From: Deltaproteobacteria bacterium
GTDB taxonomy: Bacteria > JADJOY01
Assembly: GCA_016713535.1 (NCBI GenBank)
Contig: JADJOY010000009.1
Coordinates: 1-64,000 of the forward strand
Direction of reading: 5' to 3'
DNA length: 64,000 nt
This document shows, in pieces, positions 48,968 through 57,235 of this stretch. The notes beneath the pieces are model-generated. The model worked only from the letters and a program-made list of their open reading frames with translations. It did no database searches and had not been told where the DNA came from. Position numbers and translations under genes: made by a program. The number at the start of each line of letters is the position of its first letter. Position 1 is the stretch's first letter.

Positions 48968-50906
48968 ATGAAACGCGCGCCGCTCCTGGTCCTCGTCGCC
49001 CTCTTCTTCGCTGGCCTCCTGCCCATCCCGAGCCGCCTCGACTCGCTCTCGACCGCCCTCGCTCGGCCCGTGGTTCCCGAGCGAGCCGCCGCCGCCCGTC
49101 ACGCTGCCCGCCGGCATCCACGTCCGCGCCGGCTCGTGGAACCTCTACGGCGGAAACTGGGCGAACGCCGCCACCATCGGCGCCGCGCTCGCCCCCCTCG
49201 ACCTCGACGTCGTCGGTCTCCAGGAAGACCCGAGCGCCGCCCTCACCGCCGACGTCGCCACCGCCGCGGGCTTCCCGTACGCCTATCACGGCGACCACGG
49301 CGAGGCGTTGATCTCGAAGACGCCGCTCACCGAGACCGAGTGGTTCACCCTCGCCACCGGGCGCACCTTCACCCGCGCCCACACCCTGATCGGTGGCGTC
49401 GACTTCGCGATCTACTCGGTGCACACCGACTGGAACGTCGACGGCAACCGCGACTGCCGCGAGCTCGTCGACAGCTACCTCTCGGTCGATCCGACCCCGT
49501 ACAAGATCGTGGTCGGCGACTTCAACGACGAGCACTTCTCCGACCAGATCACGATGCTCGAGGAGGTCCTCACCGACTCGTGGACCACGCTCGGCTGGTA
49601 CCCGGGCCAGCACGTCAGCTGGCCGTCGAAGCGCTTCGACGGCTCGGAGGGGAGCCAGCTCATCGACCTGATCTTCACCAGCACCGCCGCCGGCGCGATC
49701 GTCGTGGCCGGCGACGTCGTGAAGCTCACGCCGGTGCCGTCCGACCACAAGCCGGTGTGGGCCGAGCTGCTCTTCTCCGCCGACCCCGGCGCACCCTTCA
49801 CCGAGGATCCGTTCGCCGAGCAGCGCCGCCCCGACTACGGCTTCCCGCCCGTCGGCTCGCGCCCCGCGAACCTCCTCGCCAACCCGGGCTTCGAGTCGAA
49901 CCTGGCGAGCTGGAACGCCGAGGGCGGCATGACCGCCACCAGCGCCCGCGAGAACCAGGTGGCGCACGCGGGCAGCCTGTTCGCGACCGGCCAGGGCGGC
50001 TGCTCGGGGACGCGCTCGAAGGCGCGCCAGACCGTGAGCCTCACGAGCCAGGCGAGCGCCATCGACCAGGGGCGCGGCCAGCTCCTGGTCTCGGGCTGGA
50101 TGACCACCGGCTACCAGACGATCTCCGACGCTTACGGCTCGAGCAACCAGGTGCGCCCGTACGACGAGGCCGAGATCCGCGTCGAGATGAAGGACGGCGC
50201 CGGGAAGCTGCTCGGCGTCGAGGCCTCGAGCCGCCGCGACACCCTCGACTGGTTCCCGTACTACGCCACGATCCACGTCCCGCCCGGCACCCGCAGCGCC
50301 ACGATGGTGCTCACCTCGACGCGGAACTACGTGAACCTGCTCTCCAACGACGCGATGTTCGACGACGTCTACCTGGGCTTCGAGGCGCTCGGCGCGCCGC
50401 ACGAGGTGCTCGCCGGGAACCTGCTCACGAACCCCGAGGCCGAGCTCGGCAACACCAGCGGCTGGACCGTGACCGGCGCGGTGAGCGCCTTCGTGGACAT
50501 GAACCTCCACACCGACGTCTATCCGCTCAAGAGCGCCTCGGGCGACGGGTTCTTCATCACCGGGTTCGGCAACACGGCACCCGCGGCGATGGTGCAGGAC
50601 GTGGATCTCTCGAGCCAGGCGGGGCGGATCGACCTCGACCAGCTCTCGATCCGCTGGGGCGGCAGCCTGCGCAGCTACGAGTCGCTCGCCGCGGCGGGGC
50701 TCGAGGTGGAGTTCCTCGACGCGGGGAACGGCTCGCTCGGAAGCGTCGCGATCGCGCCGAGCGCCGCCGCAGAGTGGACGACCCACCAGCGCAAGGACGC
50801 CGTGCCGCCCGGCACCCGCAAGGCGCGCTTCACCGCCAGCTACGCGGGCGGCGCCGCCGACCAGGGGCTCTTCGACCTGCTCTACCTGGCGCCCGTGCAG
50901 CGGTAG
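48968..50906 (+). pseudogene. Exported endonuclease/exonuclease/phosphatase-family protein with one frame change
   Basis: The N-terminus (MKRAPLLVLVALFFAGLL) is a signal peptide in one frame; from about 49083 the next frame carries HVRAGSWNLYGGNW, VVGLQEDPSAA, GDFNDEHFSDQ, LIDLIFTS and PSDHKPV, the complete set of EEP-superfamily blocks with their metal and His/Asp residues. Skipping one base at GAG-C-GAG (about 49082) joins signal and domain. Two C-terminal carbohydrate-binding-like beta domains follow (NLLANPGFESNLASW and NLLTNPEAELGNTSGW), each of about 150 residues. A start at 49308 would lack half of the catalytic domain. Exported nuclease or phosphoesterase acting on extracellular substrate is the best guess. 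Confidence 0.78.
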
Positions 50907-50922
50907 CGCGCCGCGACCTCCG

Positions 50923-50997
50923 CCTGGAGGGTCGTCGCTTCGTCGACGACCCCAGGCCGATCCCTGGGGCGGCCGACGAAGCGGCCGCCCTCCAGGG
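50923..50997. repeat. Two-hairpin intergenic element (copy F)
   Basis: CCTGGAGG, then GTCGTCG (50931-50937), loop CTTCGT, CGACGAC (50944-50950), CCCAGG; then CCTGGGGCGGCC, loop with GACGAA, GGCCGCC, CTCCAGG. The best example of the mirrored design: hairpin 2 has the reverse-complement loop of hairpin 1, and outer flanks pair. Between convergent genes ending at 50906 and 51000. Confidence 0.82.
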
Positions 50998-50999
50998 GA

Positions 51000-51353
51000 T
51001 CACCGCCGCCGCGGGTGGCGCTCGCGCCAGGCGTCCCAGTCCTGCTGGAGCCGCATCCACTCGTTGGCGTCGATGCCCGTGGCGCGGCCGAGCCTGAGCG
51101 CGCTGTCGGTGGTCATGCGGCGCTTCCCGCGCACCAGCTCGGACACGTAGGACACCGACACATCGAGCTCGCGCGCCAGCGCCGCCTCGGTCACGGCGCG
51201 CGGCACCAGGTACCGATCACGGAGCACCTCGCCCGGGCGCGGCGGGGGCGGCGGCTCGGGCGGCGGCGGAACGTCGCTCTTGGGTCTCGCGGGTGCGGGC
51301 TTCTCGCCGACACGGCGGCGCGGCCGTTCGGGTGGAGTTTCGTCGGAGGACAT
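51000..51353 (-). CDS. HigA-like XRE-family antitoxin with Pro-rich N-terminus, no toxin partner
   Basis: 117 residues. Residues 40-110 are a HigA/VapI-type helix-turn-helix: PGEVLRDRYLVPRAVTEAALARELDVSVSYVSELVRGKRRMTTDSALRLGRATG in sense, ending NEWMRLQQDWDAW. The first 40 residues are Pro/Arg-rich and atypical for the family. HigB-like toxin genes normally lie directly upstream; here the upstream neighbour is an SGNH hydrolase and none is seen downstream. Either a free-standing regulator or an orphan antitoxin. Confidence 0.88.
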   Translation of the reverse strand: MSSDETPPERPRRRVGEKPAPARPKSDVPPPPEPPPPPRPGEVLRDRYLVPRAVTEAALARELDVSVSYVSELVRGKRRMTTDSALRLGRATGIDANEWMRLQQDWDAWRERHPRRR

Positions 51354-51362
51354 GCCGGAAGC

Positions 51363-52457
51363 TTACGTGCTCGGGCGCACGGTGCCACCTCGGCTCGCGG
51401 CGAGTTGCTCGATGAACGCGGCGATCGGAGCGGTGGCGCGGGCGTGGCCGGCGACGGTCCAGTGGAGGTCGTGGGCGTGGTAGTCGGAGTCGAGCCGCGC
51501 CGGATCGAACACGGTGCGCAGGTCGAGGAGCGGTAACCCGCTCTCGGCCGCGATCCGCGCCACCGTGTCGAGCTTCGTCGCGCACGCCCGCGCCGCGTCG
51601 CCGCCCGTGAAGCAACCCTTGTGGGGCACGAGCACGAGGCCGATCGGTAGCTCCCACGAGCGCGCATCGGCGGCGAGGCGGCGATAGAGCGCGTTCGTGA
51701 GCCGTACCGCGTCGGGGCTGAGCGGCTCGTCGAGGGCATTGAGCCCGGGGGCACCCGCCGCGCTGACACGCTTCTCCGGCGAGCGCGCGGCGCGCAGCCT
51801 GAGCCGTCCCACGATCTGCGAGTGCGAGGTGATCCAGCGGTAGGCGGGCTGCTCGACCAGCCACGGCAAGCGCTTGGGCGGTGGGTGCGCCATGTCGGCG
51901 GGGACCGCGCGGGTGAGCGCCGCGCCGTCGGCGGCGAGCCGAAACGGCCGGCACTCGCGGTCGTCGCGCGGGTCGTTGGCGAAGAAGGTCACGAGCGCCA
52001 CGTCGGGCCTCGCACCCGAGGCGACGAGGTCCTCGAGCCGCGCCAGGTGCTGGCCGGTGCCGTGGCCGCCGATGCCGAGGTTCCAGGCGTCCCACTCGCC
52101 CGCTCCCGCCGCGGCGAGGGCGCCCGGCAGCCGGGCCACGAAGGTCTCGCCGTCGGCGACTCCCTCGCCGAACACCATCGAGTCGCCGACCACCGCCACG
52201 GTGCGCGCTCCCGCGCGCGGCCCAGAGCCGCTCGTGCGCCGGCCCCGCTCGTCGACATGGAACGTGTGGCGGAAGTCGGCGGTGGTGATGACGCCGTCGC
52301 TGCCGGCGGTGAGCTCGGTGCAGTAGCGCTCCGAGGTGCGAAAGCGCGGCGAGTTGAGCGGCACCGGCGCCGCGAGGGCGAGCAGCGCCTCGAGCGCCGC
52401 GACGGTTCCCAGCGTGAAGCTCAGCACGGCGCCGAGCCGCGCGAGCCAGCGCTTCAC
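51363..52457 (-). CDS. SGNH/GDSL-type hydrolase, membrane-anchored
   Basis: 364 residues. N-terminal membrane anchor (AVLSFTLGTVAALEALLALAA). SGNH blocks: VAVVGDSMVFGEGV with nucleophile Ser, WNLGIGGHGTGQ with Gly, VTFFANDPRD with Asn, and LHWTVAGH with the terminal Asp-x-x-His. The anchor implies that the catalytic domain is periplasmic, acting on lipid, polysaccharide acyl groups or peptidoglycan. ATGA overlap with the AarF gene upstream (52454-52457) shows coupled translation. Ends with TAA, the only such stop that I see here. Confidence 0.88.
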   Translation of the reverse strand: MKRWLARLGAVLSFTLGTVAALEALLALAAPVPLNSPRFRTSERYCTELTAGSDGVITTADFRHTFHVDERGRRTSGSGPRAGARTVAVVGDSMVFGEGVADGETFVARLPGALAAAGAGEWDAWNLGIGGHGTGQHLARLEDLVASGARPDVALVTFFANDPRDDRECRPFRLAADGAALTRAVPADMAHPPPKRLPWLVEQPAYRWITSHSQIVGRLRLRAARSPEKRVSAAGAPGLNALDEPLSPDAVRLTNALYRRLAADARSWELPIGLVLVPHKGCFTGGDAARACATKLDTVARIAAESGLPLLDLRTVFDPARLDSDYHAHDLHWTVAGHARATAPIAAFIEQLAASRGGTVRPST

Positions 52458-53827
52458 GACGCCGGAGGCGGCGGGATCACGAGCGAGCCCGGCTCCGCCG
52501 TCTCGAGGATGAGCTGCATCGCGTAGGGCGCGCCCACGATCAGCGGATCGAGCGTGTAGTCGAGGGAGACACAGAGCCCGAGCAGCAGCAGCATGCTGCG
52601 CTCGATGTAGAAGTACCCCTCGGGGTACTGGAACGAGCGCGCCAGATCACGAAACGACACGTCGAGCTGCTTGAGGTCGGTGAAGTCCTTGATGATCTCG
52701 GGGTTGAGCTTGGCGAGATCCTCGGGCCGGTAGCGCAAGAGCTTCTCGAAGTAGTGCTTGACCGAGCGCTCGAACACCGCGCGATCACCGGTGACGGACT
52801 CGAAGCCCATGATCTCCACACCTTCGAGCACGAGCTGGTCGTTCCGCGAGATGTAGCCGAGGAACACCTTGCGCATGCCCTTCATGAGCGGCTCGCGCAC
52901 CGGCTCGACGGCGCCGAAGTCGAGAACCACGAGCTTCGGCCCGGGGCGCACCAGGAAGTTCCCGGGGTGCGGGTCGGCGTGGATGAGCCGATCCTTGAGC
53001 ACCTGCTTGAAGAACACCTGCGCCAGCTTCTTCACCACCGCGGCGGGCTCGATGCCCGCCTCCATCAGCACCCGCCGGTTGCCGATCTTGATGCCCTCCA
53101 TGAACGTCATGGCGAGCACCCGGCCGCTCGTGTATTCGGGCACCACCTCGGGGCAGAGCACGTCCGGGTCGTCGGCGAAGTTGGCGGCGAAGGTCGCCAT
53201 GTTGCGCGCCTCCGAGCGGTAGTCGAGCTCGCGGCGCACCACATCGGCGATCTGGTCGCGGATGCGGTGGTAGTGGAAGTCGGGGAAGAAGAAGTCGAGG
53301 ATGCGCGTGACGCGGGTGAGGACCTTGAGGTCCATCTCCACGATCTTCTCGATGTCGGGGTACTGGACCTTGATCGCGAGGTCGCGCCCTTGCGCATCGG
53401 TGGCGCGGTGCACCTGACCGAGCGAAGCCGACGCGAGCGGCACCGGCTCGAGCATGAGCCCGAGCTCTTGCGGGCTCTTGCCGAACTCCTCGCGGAAGCG
53501 CCGCTCGATGTCCTTGTACGGGTGCGGCGGCACCGCGTCCTGGAGGCCCACCAGCTTCTCGCCGAAGGCGCTCGGCAGGATGCCGCCCATCACGCTCAGC
53601 ACCTGGCCGAGCTTGATGTAGACCGCCTTGAGCTCGAGGATGCCGGTCAGGACGCGATCGGCGTTTTTCTCGTGGAGGCGCTCGGCGTACGCGCGGATGC
53701 GGTCCGCGCCGAGGAGCTTGTAGAGCAGATAGAGCGAGAGATAGCTCGCGAGCACCCGCGCCGCGAGCCAGTTGGCGCGCAGATAACGGATCGCGTTCCG
53801 GATCTCGCTCGCGAGCACCTCGCGCAT
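52454..53827 (-). CDS. AarF/ABC1/UbiB-family kinase-like protein
   Basis: 457 residues. The ABC1-specific KxGQ motif is in YIKLGQVLSVMGG, followed by the Ala-rich loop PLASASLGQVH, catalytic HADPHPGNFLV and DFG in VLDFGAVE. C-terminal hydrophobic helices may touch membrane. Members act as ATPases in ubiquinone or isoprenoid-lipid handling (UbiB) but no ubi gene is nearby, so the substrate is open. Coupled to the SGNH hydrolase gene. Confidence 0.93.
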   Translation of the reverse strand: MREVLASEIRNAIRYLRANWLAARVLASYLSLYLLYKLLGADRIRAYAERLHEKNADRVLTGILELKAVYIKLGQVLSVMGGILPSAFGEKLVGLQDAVPPHPYKDIERRFREEFGKSPQELGLMLEPVPLASASLGQVHRATDAQGRDLAIKVQYPDIEKIVEMDLKVLTRVTRILDFFFPDFHYHRIRDQIADVVRRELDYRSEARNMATFAANFADDPDVLCPEVVPEYTSGRVLAMTFMEGIKIGNRRVLMEAGIEPAAVVKKLAQVFFKQVLKDRLIHADPHPGNFLVRPGPKLVVLDFGAVEPVREPLMKGMRKVFLGYISRNDQLVLEGVEIMGFESVTGDRAVFERSVKHYFEKLLRYRPEDLAKLNPEIIKDFTDLKQLDVSFRDLARSFQYPEGYFYIERSMLLLLGLCVSLDYTLDPLIVGAPYAMQLILETAEPGSLVIPPPPAS

Positions 53828-53942
53828 GGTCGTCGCAGTCCCCGCCCGTGGGATACCACATCACCGCCGCGCCGCCGTGACGGGCGGGACGGTTGCGGCG
53901 GTGGCGACGTGTGCGAGAGGCTCGGAGATGAGGAGACGCCGT

Positions 53943-54548
53943 ATGAAGCGCTTCGTGGGATGCCTGCTGGGTGTGGTGCTGGTGGCGAGCGCTGCGCGCG
54001 CGACGACGCTGATCCCGCTCGATCTGGATGAGCTCGCGCGCCACGCCGACGCGATCGTGGTCGCGCGCTGCGACGAGATCGCGTCGGGGCGGATGGAGCG
54101 CCAGGGGGCTCGCGCCGAGGGACCGCTGGTCTTCCGCACCCAGGCGCGCTTCACCCGCCTCGATGCATGGAAGGGCGAGCCGCCGGCCGAGCTCAAGGTG
54201 GTGCAGCCCGGGGGCCGCGACGGGCGCTACTCGGCGCTGGTGCCGGGAGGGGCGGCGTTCGACGTGGGCGGCGAGAGTGTCCTCTTCCTGCAGGACTTCC
54301 GCGACGGCACGTGGGGCGTGATCGGGCTCTTCCAGGGGAAGCTCGATCTGGTCCACGGCGCGAGCGGCGAGCTGCGCGTGAGCCGCGCGGCGGGGCTCAC
54401 CGAGAGCGGTGACGCCACACCGGCGGGCTCGGGGGCGATCGAGCTGCTCAGGCTGCGCGACGTGGGCGACGACGGCAGCGTCTCGATCGACTCGTTCCAC
54501 GAGCAGGTGCAGGCGGCGGTCGCGCGCGCGAAGGGCGGTGCGCGATGA
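53943..54548 (+). CDS. Exported protein of unknown function
   Basis: 201 residues with a signal peptide (MKRFVGCLLGVVLVASAARA). Mature start TLIPLDLDELARHADAIVVARCDE and later FTRLDAWKGEPPAELKVVQPGG, SVLFLQDF and GVIGLFQGKLDL are typical of a beta-rich secreted domain found upstream of exported metalloproteases in several deltaproteobacteria, in my recollection. GAGGAG lies before ATG 53943. The last 40 bases are the first unit of a tandem duplication that continues downstream. Next gene is an exported matrixin-like protease, possibly a functional partner. Confidence 0.75.
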   Translation: MKRFVGCLLGVVLVASAARATTLIPLDLDELARHADAIVVARCDEIASGRMERQGARAEGPLVFRTQARFTRLDAWKGEPPAELKVVQPGGRDGRYSALVPGGAAFDVGGESVLFLQDFRDGTWGVIGLFQGKLDLVHGASGELRVSRAAGLTESGDATPAGSGAIELLRLRDVGDDGSVSIDSFHEQVQAAVARAKGGAR

Positions 54549-54905
54549 GCGGGGCGGGGGTGCTCGGCGCGCCTCGATGGAGGGCTGCGGTCCCTCGCAG
54601 CCGCCAGCGTCGCGGTCGCGAAGGATCGCGACCCTCCAGGCTGATCGTACTGCAGGCGGCGATCGCGCGCGCGAAGGGCGGTGCGCGATGAGGGCGCGGG
54701 TGCTCGGCGCGCCTCGATGGAGGGCTGCGGTCCCTCGCAGCCGCCAGCGTCGCGGTCGCGAAGGACAGCGGCCCTCCAGGCTGATCGTGGTGCAGGCGGC
54801 GATCGCGCGAGCGAAGGGCGGTGCGCGATGAGCGGGGCGCCTCGGTGGAGGGCTGCGGTCCCTCGCAGCCGCCAGCGTCGCGGTCGCGAAGGATCGCGAC
54901 CCTCC
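54509..54905. repeat. Three tandem copies of a 140-143-bp unit carrying a gene tail plus a hairpin element
   Basis: Units start at 54509, 54652 and 54792. Each has GCAGGCGGC-G-TCGCGCG plus AAGGGCGGTGCGCGATGA, that is the last dozen codons and TGA of the upstream gene, followed by a two-hairpin element (GGCTGCG, loop GTCCCT, CGCAGCC; GGTCGCG, loop AAGGAT, CGCGACC, CTCC). Loops vary (AAGGAT/AAGGACAGCG) between units. In the third unit AGG has become ATG, giving the start codon of the downstream gene. It fills the 357 bases between the two genes. Confidence 0.9.
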
Positions 54906-56153
54906 ATGCTGGTCATGCTCGTGATGGCGCTCGCGCTCGCGACGAACGCGCACGCGGGTGGGCGGCTCTTCACCACGTCGAAGACGGTCGCGCCCTTCTG
55001 GCCGGACAAGGACGGCGACGGCCGGCCGGACCCGGTCATGTACAACATCAACCTGAACGAGATCACCAACAACATCGCCGGACCCGATCCGCTCGATCAG
55101 TGGCAGGCGGCGATCGCGGCCTCGTTCGAGGCGTGGCAGGACGTCCCCACCGCCTCGCTCGAGCTCTTCCGCGGCCCCGACACCGACAAGGTCAACGGCT
55201 TCGCCACCGACGGCGTGAACCCGATCGCGTTCCTGCCGGTCGTGATCCCGATCGGCGTGCTCGCCATCACCTTGCCGCTCTCCGAGGCCGGCAGCGGCGA
55301 GATCGTCGAGGCGAGCATGCTCTTCAACCCGATCCCGCTCGGCTACGACGCGCCCCGCCCGCAATACGCCACCGATGGCACGCCCGGCAGCCTCGACATC
55401 CAGGCGATCGCCACCCACGAAGCCGGCCACTACATCGGGCTCTGCCACTCGGCGATCCGGAACGACCCCGACGAAGAGAACCCGCGCCCCGCCGAGACCG
55501 CGGTCATGTACCCGTACATCGGCCGCGACGTGATGTCGGGGCGGCAGCTCAAGCCCGACGACCTCGCGTGGGTGTCGAACGTGTATCCGTCGCCGAGCGA
55601 GTCGCAGGTGTTCGGCGGCATCGTCGGGCGGATCGTGGTGGGCTCGGCGCCGCTCGGGCTCTACGGCGCGCGCGGCACCCACGTGGTGGCCCGCGAGCGC
55701 GCCACCAATCGCATGGTGGTCGGGACGTACAGCCGCCCCGAGCTCGGCGTGTACCGGATCCCCGGTGTTCCGCCCGGCGACTACAACGTGTGGGTCGAGC
55801 CGCTCGACGGTCCGGTGTCGAGCCTGCAGGTGAGCGCCCTCACCCAGTTCACGCATTTCGGGAATTTTCCCGCCGACTATTACAGCGGCGACACCGAGAG
55901 CGGCACCGAGCCCAACCCGAACGACGTCTCGACCGCGGTGCCCGTGACGGTGGTGGCCGGTGGCAACCGCAGCTTCACCGACATCGTCCTCGACGATTCG
56001 GTGCCGGTGTGCGGGCGGATCGGCGGCGCGGGCGAGGGCGACGCGGCTCGGGTCGCGTGGCTCGCTTGCCTCCTGCTCCCGGTCGCGGGTGTAACCGTGG
56101 TTCGCAGGCGCCTGCGGTGCACGCTGGGTTGGCACCCGAGCGCCAGCGAGTGA
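54906..56153 (+). CDS. Exported matrixin-like zinc metalloprotease with MYXO-CTERM-like tail
   Basis: 415 residues. Signal peptide (MLVMLVMALALATNAHAGG), then FWPDKDGDGRPDPVMYNIN and the zinc motif HEAGHYIGLCHS at about residue 171, followed by VMYPYIG, a met-turn-like block. A carboxypeptidase-regulatory-like beta domain follows (VFGGIVGRIVVG, GDYNVWVEPL). The C-terminus has VCGRIGG, a hydrophobic segment (VAWLACLLLPVAGV) and Arg-rich end (VVRRRLRC), similar to MYXO-CTERM sorting signals. The start codon lies in the third unit of the tandem repeat. Confidence 0.88.
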   Translation: MLVMLVMALALATNAHAGGRLFTTSKTVAPFWPDKDGDGRPDPVMYNINLNEITNNIAGPDPLDQWQAAIAASFEAWQDVPTASLELFRGPDTDKVNGFATDGVNPIAFLPVVIPIGVLAITLPLSEAGSGEIVEASMLFNPIPLGYDAPRPQYATDGTPGSLDIQAIATHEAGHYIGLCHSAIRNDPDEENPRPAETAVMYPYIGRDVMSGRQLKPDDLAWVSNVYPSPSESQVFGGIVGRIVVGSAPLGLYGARGTHVVARERATNRMVVGTYSRPELGVYRIPGVPPGDYNVWVEPLDGPVSSLQVSALTQFTHFGNFPADYYSGDTESGTEPNPNDVSTAVPVTVVAGGNRSFTDIVLDDSVPVCGRIGGAGEGDAARVAWLACLLLPVAGVTVVRRRLRCTLGWHPSASE

Positions 56154-56295
56154 CCCATTTCGTCCCCGCGCACCGGTTCATCCTGACGGCGCGCCGACGC
56201 TCGGCGGTCCACCGCGATCCCACCAGCGCGGCGCGATCGTGCGCGTCACGCGCGGTTTCCTGGCGAGTTCCGCGCGGATTCCGCGCTCCTGCGCG

Positions 56296-56307
56296 CGTGT
56301 ATACACG
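56296..56307. promoter_or_regulatory. Palindrome CGTGTATACACG upstream of the gene at 56401
   Basis: Perfect 12-base palindrome, extended imperfectly by GC pairs on both sides, about 95 bases before the ATG at 56401. It is the most operator-like sequence in the 247-base gap 56154-56400; TGAGAGTGTG and AAGGAAGG (ribosome site) lie further down. Role as operator is inference. Confidence 0.35.
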
Positions 56308-56400
56308 TGCGGCGGCGGCGCGACACGCGGCCGTTCGCACAGGTACGCGCATTGCTTGAGAGTGTGTCCCGGGGAGGCACGAAGCCAAGGAAGGTGAACC

Positions 56401-56982
56401 ATGACCGAGCCCGTCATAGTCCTCGCCGGACCGGATCCGAAGGCGCTCAAGGCCTTCTTCGGCGAGCTCACCACCGAGGTGTTCGATCAGCTCGCGATCC
56501 AGGACACCGCGATCGTCGACTACGTCTCGGGCGTCCTCGCGGAGTTCGCGCACTCCGAGCGCCTCTACCGGATCACCGACCTCGCCGGGAAGCCGATCGA
56601 ATCACTCGTCGAGATGCTGGTCGGCGACACCATCGCCGAGCAGTCGGGCGAGGCGAAGCACCGCGACTTCCGCCGCTACATCGGGGACTTCACGCTCTTC
56701 ATGAGCGGGCTCTTCCGCGACTGTGTCGAGAAGCACGCGTCCCTCGACCAGTACGTCCAAGAAGGACAGCGCTCGTACCGGCGCGTGGCCGAGGTGGAGG
56801 CGCGCATCGCGAGCCTCGACGCACCGATCTACCGCGACCTCGCCGAGCGCTTCGTCTTCTACTCGGGGGCGCTCGACTTCATGCGCAAGACGCGGTTCTT
56901 CCGCCAGGAAGCGGCGCTGCCGCTGCTCACCTTCGCCGAGGAGATCGCCCGCCGCATGGGCACCGAGATGACGATGCATTGA
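56401..56982 (+). CDS. Conserved hypothetical protein, helical
   Basis: 193 residues, cytoplasmic, predicted nearly all-helical (YVSGVLAEFAHSERLY, FTLFMSGLFRDCVEKHASLDQYVQ, DFMRKTRFFRQEAALPLLTF). FMSGLFR and ERLYRI are probably conserved elements of a deltaproteobacterial family with unknown function. GAAGGAAGGTGAACC gives a good ribosome site. Convergent with the aminotransferase gene across a cluster of hairpin elements. Confidence 0.72.
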   Translation: MTEPVIVLAGPDPKALKAFFGELTTEVFDQLAIQDTAIVDYVSGVLAEFAHSERLYRITDLAGKPIESLVEMLVGDTIAEQSGEAKHRDFRRYIGDFTLFMSGLFRDCVEKHASLDQYVQEGQRSYRRVAEVEARIASLDAPIYRDLAERFVFYSGALDFMRKTRFFRQEAALPLLTFAEEIARRMGTEMTMH

Positions 56983-56995
56983 GTTGCTCGACCGC

Positions 56996-57233
56996 GGCGC
57001 GACGGAGTCGCGCCCTCCAGAGGGTGTTGCGACGTCCGTCGCGGGATGCCGACGCCGCGGGGGGACGAAGCCCCCCGCGCTACGAGAACCATCGTAGCGA
57101 CGGGGGTTCCATCCCCCGTCGCCTGGGCCCGACGGCGCGAGCGTAGCGAAGCGCCTCGGGGTGGGCCCCGCCGGGATCGCGGCGCCGAGGGACCGGCGCC
57201 CTCCAGCGGGCGGGGGGCTCGAAAAGCCCCCCG
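56996..57233. repeat. Cluster of four hairpins of the intergenic family (copy G) with terminator-like end
   Basis: GGCGCGA, loop CGGAG, TCGCGCC (56996-57014) then CTCCAG; GCGGGGGG, loop ACGAAG, CCCCCCGC (57057-57078); GCGACGGGGG, loop TTCCAT, CCCCCGTCGC (57097-57122); and GGCGCC-GAGGGACC-GGCGCC then CTCCAG. At 57211-57233 CGGGGGGCT, loop CGAAA, AGCCCCCCG directly follows the aminotransferase stop and could end its transcript. Bases 57088-57123 equal 42785-42820. Confidence 0.82.
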
Positions 57234-57235
57234 AA

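Noticed and set aside
46164-50786. A 1540-codon open frame on the minus strand, and other very long minus or plus frames such as 52785-56135, 42885-45032 and 15482-17254
   Set aside because: They lie opposite well-supported genes, have Arg/Ala/His-rich composition without domains, and are expected by chance at this GC content.
57211-57233. CGGGGGGCT-CGAAA-AGCCCCCCG as a classical rho-independent terminator
   Set aside because: The stem is strong and sits directly after the aminotransferase stop, but there is no U tract, so I list it only as terminator-like within the repeat cluster.
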